Assembly (NCBI GenBank): GCA_037444575.1
Contig: JBBIME010000006.1
Location: 248,001 to 312,000 of the forward strand
DNA length: 64,000 nt
Direction: 5' to 3'
From: Bacteriovorax sp037444575
GTDB taxonomy: Bacteria; Bdellovibrionota; Bacteriovoracia; Bacteriovoracales; Bacteriovoracaceae
A program made the position numbers and the translations under genes. A model generated the notes under the pieces. The model ran no database searches and had not been told where the DNA came from. It worked only from the letters and a program-made list of their open reading frames with translations. Numbering within the stretch: position 1 is the stretch's first letter; every line of letters begins with the position of its first letter. Below are positions 35,586 through 43,437 of the stretch, piece by piece.

Positions 35586-35915
35586 CTATTTACTTTTTTT
35601 ATCAGATTTAGTTTCTTCTTCCTGCCCCATCATGCTGTGCCCCATCATCATACCTTGGCCATTCATCATCCCTTTCATCTGTCCCATTCCGTCCATCATT
35701 GGGCATCCTGATTTTCCCATCATATCTTTGCATGATTTCATCATTTCGCTCTGACAATCGCTCATTGGTTTATCGGATTTCAGACAAGTCGCCATCTTCG
35801 TATGAATCTCTGCCATTTTTTGTCGATCTTCTTTCGTTACTTTTGTTTCAACAGCAAATGAAAACGTTGTGGAAAAAATTATCGTTGCAATTGCCATTAT
35901 TACTTGAGTTTTCAT
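35586..35915 (-). CDS. Met/Cys/His-rich periplasmic protein (possible copper binder)
   Basis: 109 residues with signal peptide ending F-S-F-A. The mature C-terminal half is extremely rich in Met, Gly and His (M-M-G-K-S-G-C-P-M-M-D-G-M and M-M-M-G-H-S-M-M-G) with three further Cys upstream. Met-rich clusters of this kind bind Cu(I) or Ag(I) in periplasmic copper proteins. The adjacent SHOCT membrane protein often accompanies copper genes. AAGGAG precedes the ATG. Metal binding is inferred, not shown. Confidence 0.72.
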   Translation of the reverse strand: MKTQVIMAIATIIFSTTFSFAVETKVTKEDRQKMAEIHTKMATCLKSDKPMSDCQSEMMKSCKDMMGKSGCPMMDGMGQMKGMMNGQGMMMGHSMMGQEEETKSDKKSK

Positions 35916-35948
35916 GGGACTCCTTATGCCTTTCGGCGTTTTAGTTTT

Positions 35949-36179
35949 TTATAAAATGTCATGTTTTTTTTCTTCAAATTCCTGCTTCGAAATTTCGCCT
36001 CGTGCGTAACGCTCTTTCAGAATTTCAAGCGCTGATTTTTCTCTGTTTACATTCCCTCGGCGAGCATAGAGGGATACTGCGCCAACAATGACAACGATTA
36101 ACAAAATCCACCAGAAGAACATCCATCCTCCTATCCCTCCCCAATACATTGAATGCATCCCCGAAAGATCATTCATCAT
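35949..36179 (-). CDS. SHOCT-domain membrane protein
   Basis: 76 residues: an exposed start with G-M-H-S-M, a TM helix (about 17-36, W-M-F-F-W-W-I-L-L), and a C-terminal SHOCT motif L-E-I-L-K-E-R-Y-A-R-G-E-I-S-K-Q-E-F. I chose the ATG with a perfect AGGAGG nine bases upstream, not the longer frame. SHOCT is an oligomerisation motif. It is located 33 bases upstream of the Met-rich protein gene, so both are likely cotranscribed. Confidence 0.85.
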   Translation of the reverse strand: MMNDLSGMHSMYWGGIGGWMFFWWILLIVVIVGAVSLYARRGNVNREKSALEILKERYARGEISKQEFEEKKHDIL

Positions 36180-36193
36180 ATTCAAAATCCTCC

Positions 36194-36541
36194 TTACAAA
36201 GTAATGACCTTGTCGGCCCAAACAGTCCAATCAGTAAGTTGTTCTAAGGTGCTTCGTCTTGTTCTTTCTGTTGATTCACCTTCAGTAATACCTCGAACAT
36301 CCATACAGATACCACAAACTCCGACTTCAGCATTGTGCTTAACAACACTTTCAACATGAATTCTGTATTGTAATAACCTTGTAGAGTCTTCTGCTATTTC
36401 TTCGCACAAGCAGCGACATCACCAATACAAAAAGTTTAACTTTGTAACCTTCACGCTTGGCAAGCGCCCGACCAAGCGAAGTGCATTGTCGCTTCGTTCA
36501 ATTCCATAAGGAGCATCATTCAGAATAAAAAGTGTTTTCAT
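36194..36541 (-). pseudogene. DsrE/DsrF-family protein gene broken by frameshifts and a stop
   Basis: The intact N-terminus M-K-T-L-F-I-L-N-D-A-P-Y-G-I-E-R-S starts at an ATG with GGAGG. The frame then shifts after the Gly-Arg near codon 27 (continuing A-K-R-E-G-Y-K-V-K-L-F), shifts again into G-D-V-A-A-C-A-K-K, meets a TAG, reads on Q-K-T-L-Q-G-Y-Y-N, and shifts once more into V-C-G-I-C-M-D-V-R-G to D-W-T-V-W-A-D-K-V. The joined translation follows DsrE sulfur-relay proteins over their full length of about 116 codons. At least three indels plus a stop mean decay, unless assembly errors cluster here. Confidence 0.8.
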
Positions 36542-36915
36542 TTCTTCCTCCACGCTTTCCATGAAAACGTAAATCCGGGTTCAGTGGATGTCAATGATGG
36601 TTACTCTTCTCTGTCTAGTGATTTTGTTTTGTAATATTTTATTTTGTTTTTCTCTATATATGGAAAGCGATGGTAGTTAGTAGTTAAAACTCAAGAAACA
36701 GAACGAGTGAATTGCCTCAACGTCAACTTTAATGAAGCTAAGAGAAATTATAAAAAAGCATCTATTAAGTTGAACCTCTTAAAACAGAAATTGAAGATTT
36801 AAAATTGGCTGAGTGACAATTATAGCGGAATCCTCTTCATAGTATTTATAAAAACTTGGCCCTCTGGTTGCATTTATTTAAAAGAAGATTAAGCCAATCA
36901 TGCGGAGGTAAATTT
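36542..36915. other. Intergenic region before formate dehydrogenase
   Basis: About 370 bases with no gene that I can support. The short direct repeat GGAAAGC occurs near 36661 and its complement near 36556. A strong ribosome-binding sequence (GGAGG) for the dehydrogenase is at its right end. Confidence 0.5.
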
Positions 36916-38157
36916 ATGGCAAAGATTATTTGTGTTCTTTATGATGATCCAATCACTGGTTATCCTAAATCTTATCCTAGCGATGAGATTCCAAAGTTAG
37001 AACGTTATCCTGATAGTCAGTCCCTACCAAATCCAGAAAAAATTGATTTCAAACCCGGAGTTCTTTTGGGTAGCGTTTCAGGAGCGCTTGGCCTTCGCAA
37101 GTTTCTTGAAAAAAATGGACATACTCTTATTGTGACATCTGATAAAGACGGCCCAAATAGTGTGTTTGAGCGTGAACTTGTTGATGCTGATATTGTCATT
37201 TCACAACCATTTTATCCGGCCTATTTGACCGAAGACCGCATCGCCAAGGCTCGAAAACTCAAGCTTGCTATCACTGCTGGTATCGGGTCAGATCATGTTG
37301 ACTTACAAGCTACAATTGAGCGTGGGATTACAGTAGCCGAAGTAACGTACTGTAACAGTATAAGTACGGCAGAGCATGCGATGATGATGATTCTGTCTCT
37401 CGTTCGCAATTACATGACTTCGCACGAATGGGTTATGAAAGGTGGTTGGAACATAGCCGATTGTGTACAAAGATCTTACGATCTCGAAGGATTAAATGTC
37501 GGGATCGTTGGCGCTGGCCGAATTGGTTCTGCCGTCCTGAGACGACTTAAACCCTTTGAAGTAAAACTTCATTATACTGATAAACACCGTCTACCTATAA
37601 ATATAGAGAAAGAATTGAATGTTACCTACCATTCTAATGTCGAATCGATGGTTGGTGTTTGCAATGTCGTGTCCATTCACTGCCCATTACATAGTGAAAC
37701 GGAACATCTTTTTAATGATGCTTTATTAAACAAGATGAAGCGTGGTTCATATATAGTGAACACAGCACGCGGGAAAATCTGTGACAGAGATGCGATTGTT
37801 CGGGCCACGCAGAGTGGACAGCTTGCTGGATACGCTGGAGATGTCTGGTTTCCACAGCCTGCACCAAAGGATCATCCATGGCGAACAATGCCCTATCAAG
37901 GCATGACCCCACACGTGGCGGGAACAACTTTAAATGCTCAAGCTCGTTATGCGGCCGGTGTCCGAGAAATACTGGAGTGTTGGTTTGCGGGGCGGGCTAT
38001 CCGCAATGAATACTTGATTGTCGATAAAGGAAGGCTTGCGGGGACTGGTGCTCATTCATACACCGTGGGCGATACTACGAAAGGTTCTGAAGAATCCGAA
38101 AGGTTTTGGACGACAGGTGTCCTCACGGAATTAGAAAAAATGGATCATCCAATTTAA
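36916..38157 (+). CDS. fdh: NAD-dependent formate dehydrogenase
   Basis: 413 residues from the ATG preceded by GGAGG; the frame extends 20 codons further upstream without support. Oxidises formate to CO2 with NAD+. The family blocks are intact: G-S-V-S-G-A-L-G-L-R, P-F-Y-P-A-Y-L-T, T-A-G-I-G-S-D-H-V-D-L, Y-C-N-S-I-S-T-A-E-H, the Rossmann G-A-G-R-I-G-S, NAD-selecting Asp in Y-T-D-K-H-R, catalytic Arg in N-T-A-R-G-K and His in T-P-H-V-A-G. No metal or Fe-S cluster is needed. G+C is higher than in nearby cargo genes, suggesting separate acquisition. Monocistronic with its own terminator. Confidence 0.95.
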   Translation: MAKIICVLYDDPITGYPKSYPSDEIPKLERYPDSQSLPNPEKIDFKPGVLLGSVSGALGLRKFLEKNGHTLIVTSDKDGPNSVFERELVDADIVISQPFYPAYLTEDRIAKARKLKLAITAGIGSDHVDLQATIERGITVAEVTYCNSISTAEHAMMMILSLVRNYMTSHEWVMKGGWNIADCVQRSYDLEGLNVGIVGAGRIGSAVLRRLKPFEVKLHYTDKHRLPINIEKELNVTYHSNVESMVGVCNVVSIHCPLHSETEHLFNDALLNKMKRGSYIVNTARGKICDRDAIVRATQSGQLAGYAGDVWFPQPAPKDHPWRTMPYQGMTPHVAGTTLNAQARYAAGVREILECWFAGRAIRNEYLIVDKGRLAGTGAHSYTVGDTTKGSEESERFWTTGVLTELEKMDHPI

Positions 38158-38175
38158 AAAAATTTCTTTATCAAG

Positions 38176-38204
38176 GCCCCAATCTTGAATTGGGGCTTCT
38201 TTTC
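38176..38204 (+). terminator. Terminator of formate dehydrogenase
   Basis: GCCCCAAT, a five-base loop and ATTGGGGC form an 8-bp stem followed by TTCTTTTC. It begins 19 bases after the dehydrogenase stop codon. Confidence 0.85.
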
Positions 38205-38549
38205 GTTCTCTTTAAAATTTTCATGATTTTAATAAAACCCAAAATAAAGAATCTCTCAAAAATAAATCATCTGCAGTTACCTATTATTTTGAGTCAAAAC
38301 AAAAAAACCCAGTACAGTGTTCGGTCTATCGTCCAAAACGTAACCCCCTTCTCTGTCCCCCTATTTCACCACCGTGGTTTTTTTTCCTTTCCAACCTATT
38401 GATCTCTGTTTCAAATTTATACCCCCGTCACCACCGTGGCGATTTATTTTCTAAAAAAACATGTATTTTTTTCAAAATGTAAAATTTGAATTAGTGGCTT
38501 AAATAAAAAATGTTAATTACGGTTTCAGAAAATTTCTTACGAGGTAATT
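38205..38549. other. Leader region of the HTH regulator gene with CCACCGTGG repeats
   Basis: About 345 bases with no gene. It is AT-rich apart from the two CACCACCGTGG copies listed separately, and must contain the promoter of the regulator / secreted peptide pair. Confidence 0.5.
38367..38439. promoter_or_regulatory. Two CACCACCGTGG operator-like repeats
   Basis: Identical 11-mers at 38367-38377 and 38429-38439, 62 bases apart on the same strand; the first is followed by eight T like the copies in front of the transfer operon (32.6-32.7 kb). They end about 110 bases before the HTH regulator start. The shared sequence and spacing suggest one regulator controls both promoters. Confidence 0.55.
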
Positions 38550-39359
38550 ATGAACGGCGAAATACATACTCCTCAGCCGATCGAAAGTGGTGGGGATATT
38601 AGCACGGCAAAATGTGAACAAGTTAAAGCTTGTATTGATTCTTATTTATCAAAAAACACATCAATGTCTCTTCAAAGTGTAGAAGATAAAACAGGGATAC
38701 CTATTTCTACACTTAGAAGAATTGTTGCTCTAAAGGGCAATCCAAATCCAGAAACCGTAATAAAAATATTTTTGGCCCTTGGATTCGATCAGAAGCTTGA
38801 TGGATATATGCAAAAGTACCATCCTGAAATCGCAAGCGCCATGGCAGCTAATAGACATAATAATCAATATAATTATGTAAAAGAGGATGATGCTCAATAT
38901 TTTGTTGAAGAGTCTTCGTTTTTAATTATGAACTTAGCACACACTTCCGCTGGGACAACAGTGGAAGATATAAGATATGAGCTTGGAGAACGAGGTGTCG
39001 CCAAGACAGAGGAACTATTAAGAAAAAATGTACTCTTCAGAACAGATACTGGTAGAATTGTTGGCCTCAATAAAGAATGGAAACTTTCATTTAAAGATAC
39101 TTTTCAGTGTGTAGGGCTATCTTTTAAATATTATAGATTAGACGAAGCTGGAAGAATGAATAATTTTTTAAACTACCAAACTGAATCGCTTAATCCAGAA
39201 GGCATTAAGGCTTTAAAATCTCTTAATCAGGTTCAAGCGATCGAGCGCAGAGAGAAGATTTTTAACAACCCATCTTTTCAGGGATTTTTTCCAGTTTTTA
39301 ATTCTACCGTTTCTAGTACTTTTGTGGCATATACTAGTGGCCCGGAGGAATTACAATGA
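38550..39359 (+). CDS. HTH transcriptional regulator with unknown C-terminal domain
   Basis: 269 residues. Residues 30-75 form a Cro/CI-like HTH (S-L-Q-S-V-E-D-K-T-G-I-P-I-S-T-L-R-R-I-V, then P-N-P-E-T-V-I-K-I-F-L-A-L-G). Residues 110-245 form a mixed domain that recalls the TIGR02147/DUF4423 group common in Bdellovibrionota and Fibrobacter, but I cannot confirm it. It may bind the CCACCGTGG repeats in its own leader and in the transfer-operon leader (inference). Its stop overlaps the next start (ATGA), so it is coupled to a small secreted protein. Confidence 0.72.
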   Translation: MNGEIHTPQPIESGGDISTAKCEQVKACIDSYLSKNTSMSLQSVEDKTGIPISTLRRIVALKGNPNPETVIKIFLALGFDQKLDGYMQKYHPEIASAMAANRHNNQYNYVKEDDAQYFVEESSFLIMNLAHTSAGTTVEDIRYELGERGVAKTEELLRKNVLFRTDTGRIVGLNKEWKLSFKDTFQCVGLSFKYYRLDEAGRMNNFLNYQTESLNPEGIKALKSLNQVQAIERREKIFNNPSFQGFFPVFNSTVSSTFVAYTSGPEELQ

Positions 39360-39691
39360 AAAATATACTTCGATTTACTCTACTCGCCTCTATTTTTATC
39401 ACGATCAACGCTCATGCTTCAATTGGAATAAAATCTATCGAGCTGAACGATTCTACGATTATTAGTGGAGCTGATATTACGGCAATCACTCTGAAAAACA
39501 GTGATTCTTCTATTCATTCATTCGAAACAGTAAATGGTGATTTAATCAATCACTCAGAAATTAAATCAATTAATCTTTTTAGAATTAAAGAAGGCAACCA
39601 AGATTCTAGTGGTGATAAGCTCGGTGGACTTGGGAGGGCTGGATTTAATCTAATGAGTGTTAGTCGCAGTGGCGGTGATTCGGGCGGTTGA
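39356..39691 (+). CDS. Small secreted protein coupled to the HTH regulator
   Basis: 111 residues with a signal peptide ending I-N-A-H-A. The mature part is Ser/Asp/Ile-rich, with repeats of I-K-S-I, and ends in a Gly/Ser-rich tail (S-R-S-G-G-D-S-G-G). No Cys. I recognise no family. GGAGG lies inside the end of the regulator gene, with ATGA overlap, so both are made together. A secreted signal or cell-surface peptide under control of the regulator is a reasonable guess only. Confidence 0.62.
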   Translation: MKNILRFTLLASIFITINAHASIGIKSIELNDSTIISGADITAITLKNSDSSIHSFETVNGDLINHSEIKSINLFRIKEGNQDSSGDKLGGLGRAGFNLMSVSRSGGDSGG

Positions 39692-39723
39692 TACTTTTAG
39701 AAAAATTTAACAATTACGATAAA

Positions 39724-39749
39724 GCCGTTTGAAAATAACGGCATTTTTT
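39724..39749 (+). terminator. Terminator of the regulator / secreted protein pair
   Basis: GCCGTT, a seven-base loop and AACGGC are followed by an A and six T. It begins 33 bases after the stop codon of the secreted protein gene. Confidence 0.85.
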
Positions 39750-39825
39750 AATTCAATATCAACACAAAAATATGGTTAGGGGCAAAGATTTAAATTTAGC
39801 TTGCCCTAAAAAAATCTTTTTATAA

Positions 39826-42054
39826 TTACACATCCTCAAATCGGCTATCACTGCCTGAAGGCACCCCACTAACTGAGCTTGACTCACTTTTTATTGCAGT
39901 CACTGCTGGCATCTTTCTAGGCACATTGACAATGGGATCTTTATTAATACTGCTCTTAAGTCTTAAAATTATCGTTGCAACTTCCTTCGAGGAATTTGTG
40001 AAAGGCGAAGCTGCACCCAAAGTTATTTCTTCACTTACTTTTATTCCAGAGTTCGCCTTTTTAATTACCTCCGCTGCTTCTTTATGAAATTTTGCATGAG
40101 CTGGTTTAAGCTTTTGGAAATCTGACATATGAGAATACTTCATCCCATCACCATAGATCCATTTCCCCAATGGGCATTTATTGTCTAGGCATACCTCTTC
40201 ATGCTTAAGAGAGCCATCAGCATTTCGAATGTAATTTGCTAATTTTTGTTTCCACGCTGCATGCGCCTTAATTGCATCATCAAAATTAAACTCGACTTCA
40301 TCTTTTAATGTAAGCGGTGATCCCTTGTCGTGATCATGAAAATTTCTTTCTTTTTTTACATCAGAGCTTGCTCCGCCATTAACTGTTTGAATTAATGACT
40401 GTACAATATAGTTAAGTTCTTCAGCCTGCATAGAAAGATTTCCAGCGGCATTTGCCGACTCTGTAGAATTTGCTGAATTTTGCTGAGTAGCCTGATCGAG
40501 TTGAGCAATTGCCTTTGTTATTTCATGAACCCCCTGAGCTTGTTCCTGACTAGCTGTAGATATTTCAGTAACCATTTTTGAAACACTGGCGACAGAGGAA
40601 ACTATTTCATTTAGAACTTCCTCACATTCATGGGCAACACGAGTTCCCATCTCCACTTTATCCTTTCCATCTGCTATAAGTTTTCCAATTTTTTCTTTTG
40701 AATCTCGAATAATTCCTTCTACTGTTTTAATGCTGCCTTCAAGCATGCTGGAAATCTCTAGAGCGGCTGCTCCACTCATTGAAGCAAGATTACCAACCTC
40801 TTCGGCAACAACGGCAAAACCTTTCCCTTGCTCCCCTGCTCTTGCTGCCTCTACAGATGCATTAAAGGAAAGAAGTTTCGTTTGAAAAACAATATCATTG
40901 ATAACTTTTGTCTTAGTGCCAATTTCATTAATAATTTTGGTAATATTTTCTATCTCTTTATTAGTCGCATTTATCTGATCCATTATACTATTATTACTGC
41001 TATTTATATCTCCAATAGCCTTTATCATATGACCGACAACTTCTTTACCTCTTTCCGCCGTACTTAAACTTTGCTCAGAAACAACAGTGGACTGCTTAGC
41101 ATTTTCAGTGTTCGCGTTAACCATCGAGCTAATTTCTTCTAGCGAAGAAGAAGTCTCTTGCAAGGAGGCAGCCTGTTCAATTGCAGCTTGAGAGAGTTGC
41201 TCTGACGTCTCAGCCATTTGGGATGATGTTGAGCTGACCTGACTTCCTGAATTGTTCAGACTAATAGCTATATCATTCAACTTTTGAATCGGTCTTTTTA
41301 CCATTAGAGCAGCTACAAACAAAGCGATAGCGCCACCAACAATAATCATTAATCCCAGAATGGTAGTTGAAGATAATGTGGCTTTATCCGAATCTATTTT
41401 AATTACTTTAGATATGTCCGTTTTTATCGCGAAAACGCCATGAAGTTTTCCCTCTCTCCAGTTCTCCATTTGATAACCTAAAATATCTCTTCCATTCCCC
41501 CAAGGACTCTCTTTCGGATCTCCGTGACAAGTAAAACAGCCCTGCTCTTTGGTTAATCGAACTGGTCGATAGACCGTAATAAACCCATTTGCATTAATAG
41601 TAATATCTTTTAAATTTGAGTCGCCCTCAAATTTTTTAAATATGCCCAATTCTTCGGGAGTTGCTTTATTACCTTCGTTTCTTGGCTCATCTGTAAAAAT
41701 TCTAAACTCATAATTATCTTTGTCAGCATCTTTAGCTCCAATTTTCATTGCAGCGACGATCGCAACTTGTTTTAGAACAATCTCTTTATCTTCTTTGGTC
41801 ATTTCTTTCGAGGTCTTATATTTAGCCTTCATTCGCTCAACAACGGCAGTTAAACCACCTTGGCCAGCGACATAATCAGTTGCAGCATCTAATCGCAAAT
41901 GGATAGCATTTGATTTATCAATGATGCCTTTGTAAAGTTCTTGTTTTTTAAAATAAACGGAAACGGTTAGTGCTGTTGCTGAACAAATGAGACATGCCAA
42001 TCCGACAATTATAAGAATGCGCCCTTTTAGACTTAGTGAATGAAACAACCTCAT
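39826..42054 (-). CDS. Chemoreceptor with c-type heme sensor and zinc-binding (CZB) tail
   Basis: 742 residues, methyl-accepting chemotaxis protein in the inner membrane. TM1 is about residues 10-33; the periplasmic sensor carries a heme-attachment motif C173-F-T-C-H177, as in Tll0287/DUF3365-like heme sensors; TM2 is about 231-252, then HAMP and the signalling helices with the tip A-A-R-A-G-E-Q-G-K-G-F-A-V-V-A. Residues 591-665 are a CZB domain: H598, C627 (C-P-L-G-K-W), H653 and H657. It could sense redox or a gas ligand through heme and zinc or oxidants through CZB. It is the last gene of a TetR / receiver / receptor operon. Confidence 0.92.
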   Translation of the reverse strand: MRLFHSLSLKGRILIIVGLACLICSATALTVSVYFKKQELYKGIIDKSNAIHLRLDAATDYVAGQGGLTAVVERMKAKYKTSKEMTKEDKEIVLKQVAIVAAMKIGAKDADKDNYEFRIFTDEPRNEGNKATPEELGIFKKFEGDSNLKDITINANGFITVYRPVRLTKEQGCFTCHGDPKESPWGNGRDILGYQMENWREGKLHGVFAIKTDISKVIKIDSDKATLSSTTILGLMIIVGGAIALFVAALMVKRPIQKLNDIAISLNNSGSQVSSTSSQMAETSEQLSQAAIEQAASLQETSSSLEEISSMVNANTENAKQSTVVSEQSLSTAERGKEVVGHMIKAIGDINSSNNSIMDQINATNKEIENITKIINEIGTKTKVINDIVFQTKLLSFNASVEAARAGEQGKGFAVVAEEVGNLASMSGAAALEISSMLEGSIKTVEGIIRDSKEKIGKLIADGKDKVEMGTRVAHECEEVLNEIVSSVASVSKMVTEISTASQEQAQGVHEITKAIAQLDQATQQNSANSTESANAAGNLSMQAEELNYIVQSLIQTVNGGASSDVKKERNFHDHDKGSPLTLKDEVEFNFDDAIKAHAAWKQKLANYIRNADGSLKHEEVCLDNKCPLGKWIYGDGMKYSHMSDFQKLKPAHAKFHKEAAEVIKKANSGIKVSEEITLGAASPFTNSSKEVATIILRLKSSINKDPIVNVPRKMPAVTAIKSESSSVSGVPSGSDSRFEDV

Positions 42055-42064
42055 AAGATTCTAC

Positions 42065-42475
42065 CTACTTTATTAAATTGTCATTTGCCTTGAATGCCTT
42101 AAAGTTTTTTACATCTTCTAGGAGCAGATTAAGATAAGATGGCTTGCTATAAATTTTTTGCACTCCTTTGGCACTTGCTTCTTCGAAAGTGATATCAGCT
42201 TGAGCAGAGAAAAAATAAAAGACAGGCTTATTCTCCATCGAATTCAAATAATCAAGGACGAATCTTCCGTCCCCATTTGGCATCCTGAAATCAGAGATAA
42301 CAACATCAATATCAGTATTATGTTTCAACACCTCAATCGCTTCTGTACCTGATTTTGCACATAAAACAGTAAATCCATAATCCATCAACTCACTAGAGAT
42401 AATGTCTAAAATATCAACTTCATCATCTATGACTAAAATTTTATAAGCATACTTTTTAACCTTAATTTGATCCAT
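42065..42475 (-). CDS. Stand-alone receiver-domain response regulator (paralog B)
   Basis: 136 residues. Acidic pair I-D-D-E near 16-19, phosphoacceptor D in V-I-S-D-F-R-M-P-N-G-D-G, S in F-F-S-A-Q and K in Y-S-K-P-S are present. It is a close paralog of the receiver at 34119-34481, with a longer N-terminus. It overlaps the TetR gene by 14 bases and ends ten bases before the chemoreceptor start, so all three are one operon. It may be the output CheY for this receptor (inference). Confidence 0.88.
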   Translation of the reverse strand: MDQIKVKKYAYKILVIDDEVDILDIISSELMDYGFTVLCAKSGTEAIEVLKHNTDIDVVISDFRMPNGDGRFVLDYLNSMENKPVFYFFSAQADITFEEASAKGVQKIYSKPSYLNLLLEDVKNFKAFKANDNLIK

Positions 42476-43043
42476 CGCTCACCCCTTTCACTCCAAAAGT
42501 AAAAATATCAATTTGATTTTTTAATAAATCTTCCATTTTGCCTATTGGGACAAATCCTCCCCCAACCTGAAACATCGAAAGCCCATGCAAAAAACATCTG
42601 AAATTTCTCATTACAAGTGCATTTGTTTTATCATCCAATTCAAATACAGCTCTAATTATTTCCAAAAATAATTTTCTCTGATTGAGAAAAGGTAAAGAAA
42701 CGTCTCCTGTGAATTCCTTTGGAAAACAGTGTCCCATCTTATATCTTTCAGGATTCTTCATCGCATACTTGATGTATCCCATGGAAAAAGATAAGAGCAA
42801 TTCGCGGCCATCCTTGTTCTTAATTTTTTTTGATATGCACTCAGTGAGTTCTTGATGCACTTGAGAGGAGATTAATATATTTAGTTCATTTAAATTGCTT
42901 ATATGGTTATACAAGGAAGATGTTTTAACATCCAAATACTTTGCCAAACTATTCAAACTAAATTTTTCAACCCCATCTCTGTCGATAAGCTGCAAAGATT
43001 TTGCAACAATAAATTCCTTACTCAGCTTTGCATTCCTACCCAT
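42462..43043 (-). CDS. TetR-family transcriptional regulator
   Basis: 193 residues. The N-terminal HTH is clear: I-V-A-K-S-L-Q-L-I-D-R-D-G-V-E-K-F-S-L, then L-A-K-Y-L-D-V-K-T-S-S-L-Y-N-H. The C-terminal ligand/dimer domain resembles the WHG group (R-C-F-L-H-G-L-S-M-F-Q-V-G-G-G-F). First gene of the operon with receiver B and the chemoreceptor. A 9-bp inverted repeat about 55 bases upstream is a possible self-operator. AGGGAG precedes the ATG. Confidence 0.88.
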   Translation of the reverse strand: MGRNAKLSKEFIVAKSLQLIDRDGVEKFSLNSLAKYLDVKTSSLYNHISNLNELNILISSQVHQELTECISKKIKNKDGRELLLSFSMGYIKYAMKNPERYKMGHCFPKEFTGDVSLPFLNQRKLFLEIIRAVFELDDKTNALVMRNFRCFLHGLSMFQVGGGFVPIGKMEDLLKNQIDIFTFGVKGVSDGSN

Positions 43044-43437
43044 AGAACTCCCTATAATATATATATATCATAACAATTATTTTATTTAACACAACATAAA
43101 ACTAATATTATTAGTTTTTCTTGTGTCTAGAATTCAAATCCTAATTAAAATTAATTGACCATCTACAATGATATTAAAGAACAGTACTCAAGAATGGCCA
43201 ATACTCGGTCCCCCCGATGTAGATAATGTATGGCTATTAAAAAATTATACTGCCTTCTGCTGGGGTGATGTTGGCCATTTTGACGATTTCATTTTTCTTG
43301 GGAGAATTTCATTGTACATAAAAATTAATCTCTCAATTGATTTGAAATTCTTTGAAAAATGCTTCATCACAGTGCCACCGTTTTTGTATTAGAATTTTTT
43401 TCTAAAAATATTTTCACTTTATTATTATAAGTGCAAC
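43044..43437. other. Intergenic region between TetR operon and double-HTH gene
   Basis: About 390 bases. It contains the promoter and operator candidate of the TetR operon, an (AT)n stretch near 43057-43069, and a 74-codon plus-strand open frame without ribosome-binding sequence or family resemblance, which I do not call. Confidence 0.5.
43098..43118. promoter_or_regulatory. Inverted repeat upstream of the TetR gene (candidate operator)
   Basis: AAAACTAAT, three bases, ATTAGTTTT: a perfect 9-bp inverted repeat 55 bases before the TetR start. Size and place fit a TetR self-operator. Confidence 0.45.

Noticed and set aside
38106..38402. 98-codon open frame overlapping the end of formate dehydrogenase
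   Set aside because: It covers the terminator and the CCACCGTGG repeat in another frame; clearly a shadow.
43168..43392. 74-codon open frame on the plus strand between TetR and double-HTH genes
   Set aside because: No ribosome-binding sequence, no family pattern, composition like intergenic AT-rich DNA.
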